Positions 4,764 to 6,082 of a stretch of DNA of 6,082 nt are shown piece by piece (position 1 is the first letter of the stretch; every line of letters begins with the position of its first letter). Under the pieces are notes generated by a model, which had not been told where the DNA came from, searched no databases, and saw only the letters and a program-made list of their open reading frames with translations. Source of the stretch: an uncultured Oscillibacter sp. (lineage in GTDB: Bacteria; Bacillota; Clostridia; Oscillospirales; Oscillospiraceae); the NCBI GenBank assembly GCA_937884915.1, contig CALAAN010000368.1, positions 1-6,082 of the forward strand, read 5' to 3'. A program made the position numbers and the translations under genes.

Positions 4764-6082
4764 ATGACAGAGAATCACAACATCATCCCGGCGCGCCACA
4801 TTCACGAAGAATGCGGCGTGTTCGGCATCTTTACCCCCCAGGAAGCAGACGTCGCGTCCTACGCCTACTACGCGCTCTATTCCCTCCAGCACCGCGGACA
4901 GGAGAGCGCGGGCATCGTCGTCAACGACGACGGCCTGTTCCGGTCGCTTCGCGACACCGGCCTTGTGAGCGAGGTCTTCCCGCCCGAGCAGCTGAAATCG
5001 CTCGGCAAGGGTACCATCGCCGTCGGTCATGTGCGCTACGGCACGACCGGCAGTGACAACAAGCGCAACGTCCAGCCCATTCTGGTGAACCACTTCAAGG
5101 GCCGCATGGCGCTTGCGCACAACGGCAACCTGACAAATTCCCGCGAGCTGAGGCAGGAGCTTGAAAGCCGCGGCTCCATCTTCCAGACCACGACCGACAG
5201 CGAGGTCATCGCCTACATCATCGTGCAGGAAAGATTGAACCGAGGCTCGATCGAAGAGGCGGTCTCCGCCGCGATGGACCGCATCGAGGGCGCGTATTCC
5301 CTCGTTCTCTCCTCACCGACGAAGCTCATCGCCGCGCGTGATCCGCACGGCTTCCGCCCGCTCTGCATGGGGCATCTCAAGGACGGCTCCGTCGTCTTTG
5401 CGTCCGAGTCCTGCGCGCTCGACGCCATCGGCGCCGAGTTTGAGCGCGACATCCGCCCCGGCGAGATCGTCGTCGTCGACACGACCGGTGTCCGCTCCGA
5501 CACGAGCCACTGCGGCAAAGCGCCGAAGAAGCTCTGCGTCTTCGAGTTCATCTACTTCGCCCGTCCCGACTCCGTCATCGACGGCAGCAGCGTCCACGTT
5601 GCGCGTCAGCGCGCGGGCGCGTTCCTCGCGCTCGAGCATCCCGTGCAGGCGGACGTTGTCATCGGCGTGCCGGATTCCGGCCTTGACGCAGCTCTCGGCT
5701 ACGCGCGCCAGAGCGGCATTCCCTACGGCATCGGTTTTATCAAAAATAAGTACATCGGCCGCACGTTCATCTCGCCCACGCAGACGATGCGCGAAAACGA
5801 GGTCAACATCAAGCTCAACCCCATCCGTTCCGTGGTCGAGGGCAAGCGCGTTGTGCTCATCGACGACTCCATCGTCCGCGGCACGACCTGCCGCCGCACG
5901 ATCGACCTTTTATGGAAAGCGGGGGCGAAGGAGATCCACATGCGCGTGAGCGCGCCGCCGTTCGTCTCCGAGTGCTACTACGGCACGGACATTGACGATA
6001 AGAATAACCTCATCGCCACGCACCACACGGTCGATGAGATCGCGAAGATCATCGGCGTCAACTCGCTCGGCTACTTAAGCAT
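4764..6082 (+). CDS. purF: PurF, glutamine PRPP amidotransferase (3' partial)
   Basis: The frame is open to the window end, giving 439 full codons, so the C-terminus is missing. PurF makes 5-phosphoribosylamine from PRPP and glutamine, the committed step of purine synthesis. A 16-residue propeptide (MTENHNIIPARHIHEE) precedes the catalytic Cys17 of CGVFGI, which must be exposed by cleavage as in the Bacillus enzyme. The glutaminase domain shows SLQHRGQESAGI, GHVRYGTTG (about 88-95), AHNGN (118-122) and TDSEV (144-148). The phosphoribosyltransferase domain shows GVPDSGLDAALGYA and the PRPP loop VVLIDDSIVRGTT (363-375). Cys258 (KKLCVFEFIYF) and Cys404 (SECYYG) match two ligands of the Bacillus-type [4Fe-4S] cluster; the other two would lie past the window. 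No clear Shine-Dalgarno precedes ATG 4764, so coupling to purC is likely. Confidence 0.96.
   Translation, partial: MTENHNIIPARHIHEECGVFGIFTPQEADVASYAYYALYSLQHRGQESAGIVVNDDGLFRSLRDTGLVSEVFPPEQLKSLGKGTIAVGHVRYGTTGSDNKRNVQPILVNHFKGRMALAHNGNLTNSRELRQELESRGSIFQTTTDSEVIAYIIVQERLNRGSIEEAVSAAMDRIEGAYSLVLSSPTKLIAARDPHGFRPLCMGHLKDGSVVFASESCALDAIGAEFERDIRPGEIVVVDTTGVRSDTSHCGKAPKKLCVFEFIYFARPDSVIDGSSVHVARQRAGAFLALEHPVQADVVIGVPDSGLDAALGYARQSGIPYGIGFIKNKYIGRTFISPTQTMRENEVNIKLNPIRSVVEGKRVVLIDDSIVRGTTCRRTIDLLWKAGAKEIHMRVSAPPFVSECYYGTDIDDKNNLIATHHTVDEIAKIIGVNSLGYLS

Noticed and set aside
5338..5949. Open frame overlapping purF in another frame
   Set aside because: It is a Ser/Arg/Ala-rich shadow of the GC-rich purF gene; the real frame from 4764 carries all PurF motifs and is simply cut by the window end.

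Overview
The window reads as a piece of a GC-rich Firmicutes chromosome, most likely a gut clostridium of the Oscillospiraceae type. This is inferred from three things: a DUF3793 protein beside a short-chain clostridial flavodoxin, the purE-purC-purF order, and strong GCG/CGC/CTC codon use interrupted by AT-rich control regions. All genes lie on the + strand. I see no mobile element, CRISPR array, tRNA or rRNA.

Left part (1-1891). The window opens inside a stand-alone E2/chloramphenicol-acetyltransferase-fold protein whose catalytic motif is degenerate. A strong hairpin terminator follows. Next is a full-length AraC-family regulator that probably starts at a TTG codon, closed by its own terminator. 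The end of the first gene can pair with the terminator hairpin, giving an attenuator-like alternative fold.

Middle part (1892-3206). A control region with a 7-bp direct repeat and an 18-bp AT-rich palindrome precedes a compact operon. The operon encodes a cysteine-pair-rich DUF3793 protein, a flavodoxin, and a 35-codon GTG-start small protein with a basic N-terminus, a hydrophobic core and a near-C-terminal cysteine. Two intrinsic terminators close it. The content suggests a redox or iron-limitation module, possibly controlled by the neighbouring AraC protein or by a metalloregulator; this is inference.

Right part (3202-6082). An AT-rich stretch and a leader hairpin precede a clear ZTP (pfl-type) riboswitch. 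All core elements are visible: P1, P2, the GGGGAGC segment, the P3 hairpin and a covarying 5-bp pseudoknot. Its 3' edge is shared with an intrinsic terminator just before the purE Shine-Dalgarno. ZTP, the alarm nucleotide that rises when 10-formyl-tetrahydrofolate is short, would stabilise the aptamer, prevent termination and switch on purE, purC and purF. PurF catalyses the first step of de novo purine synthesis; PurE and PurC make CAIR and SAICAR. purF runs off the end of the window just before its last expected iron-sulfur cysteines.

The best candidates for something undescribed are the 35-residue protein in the DUF3793-flavodoxin operon, the palindrome controlling that operon, and the extra leader hairpin that could compete with P1 of the ZTP aptamer.
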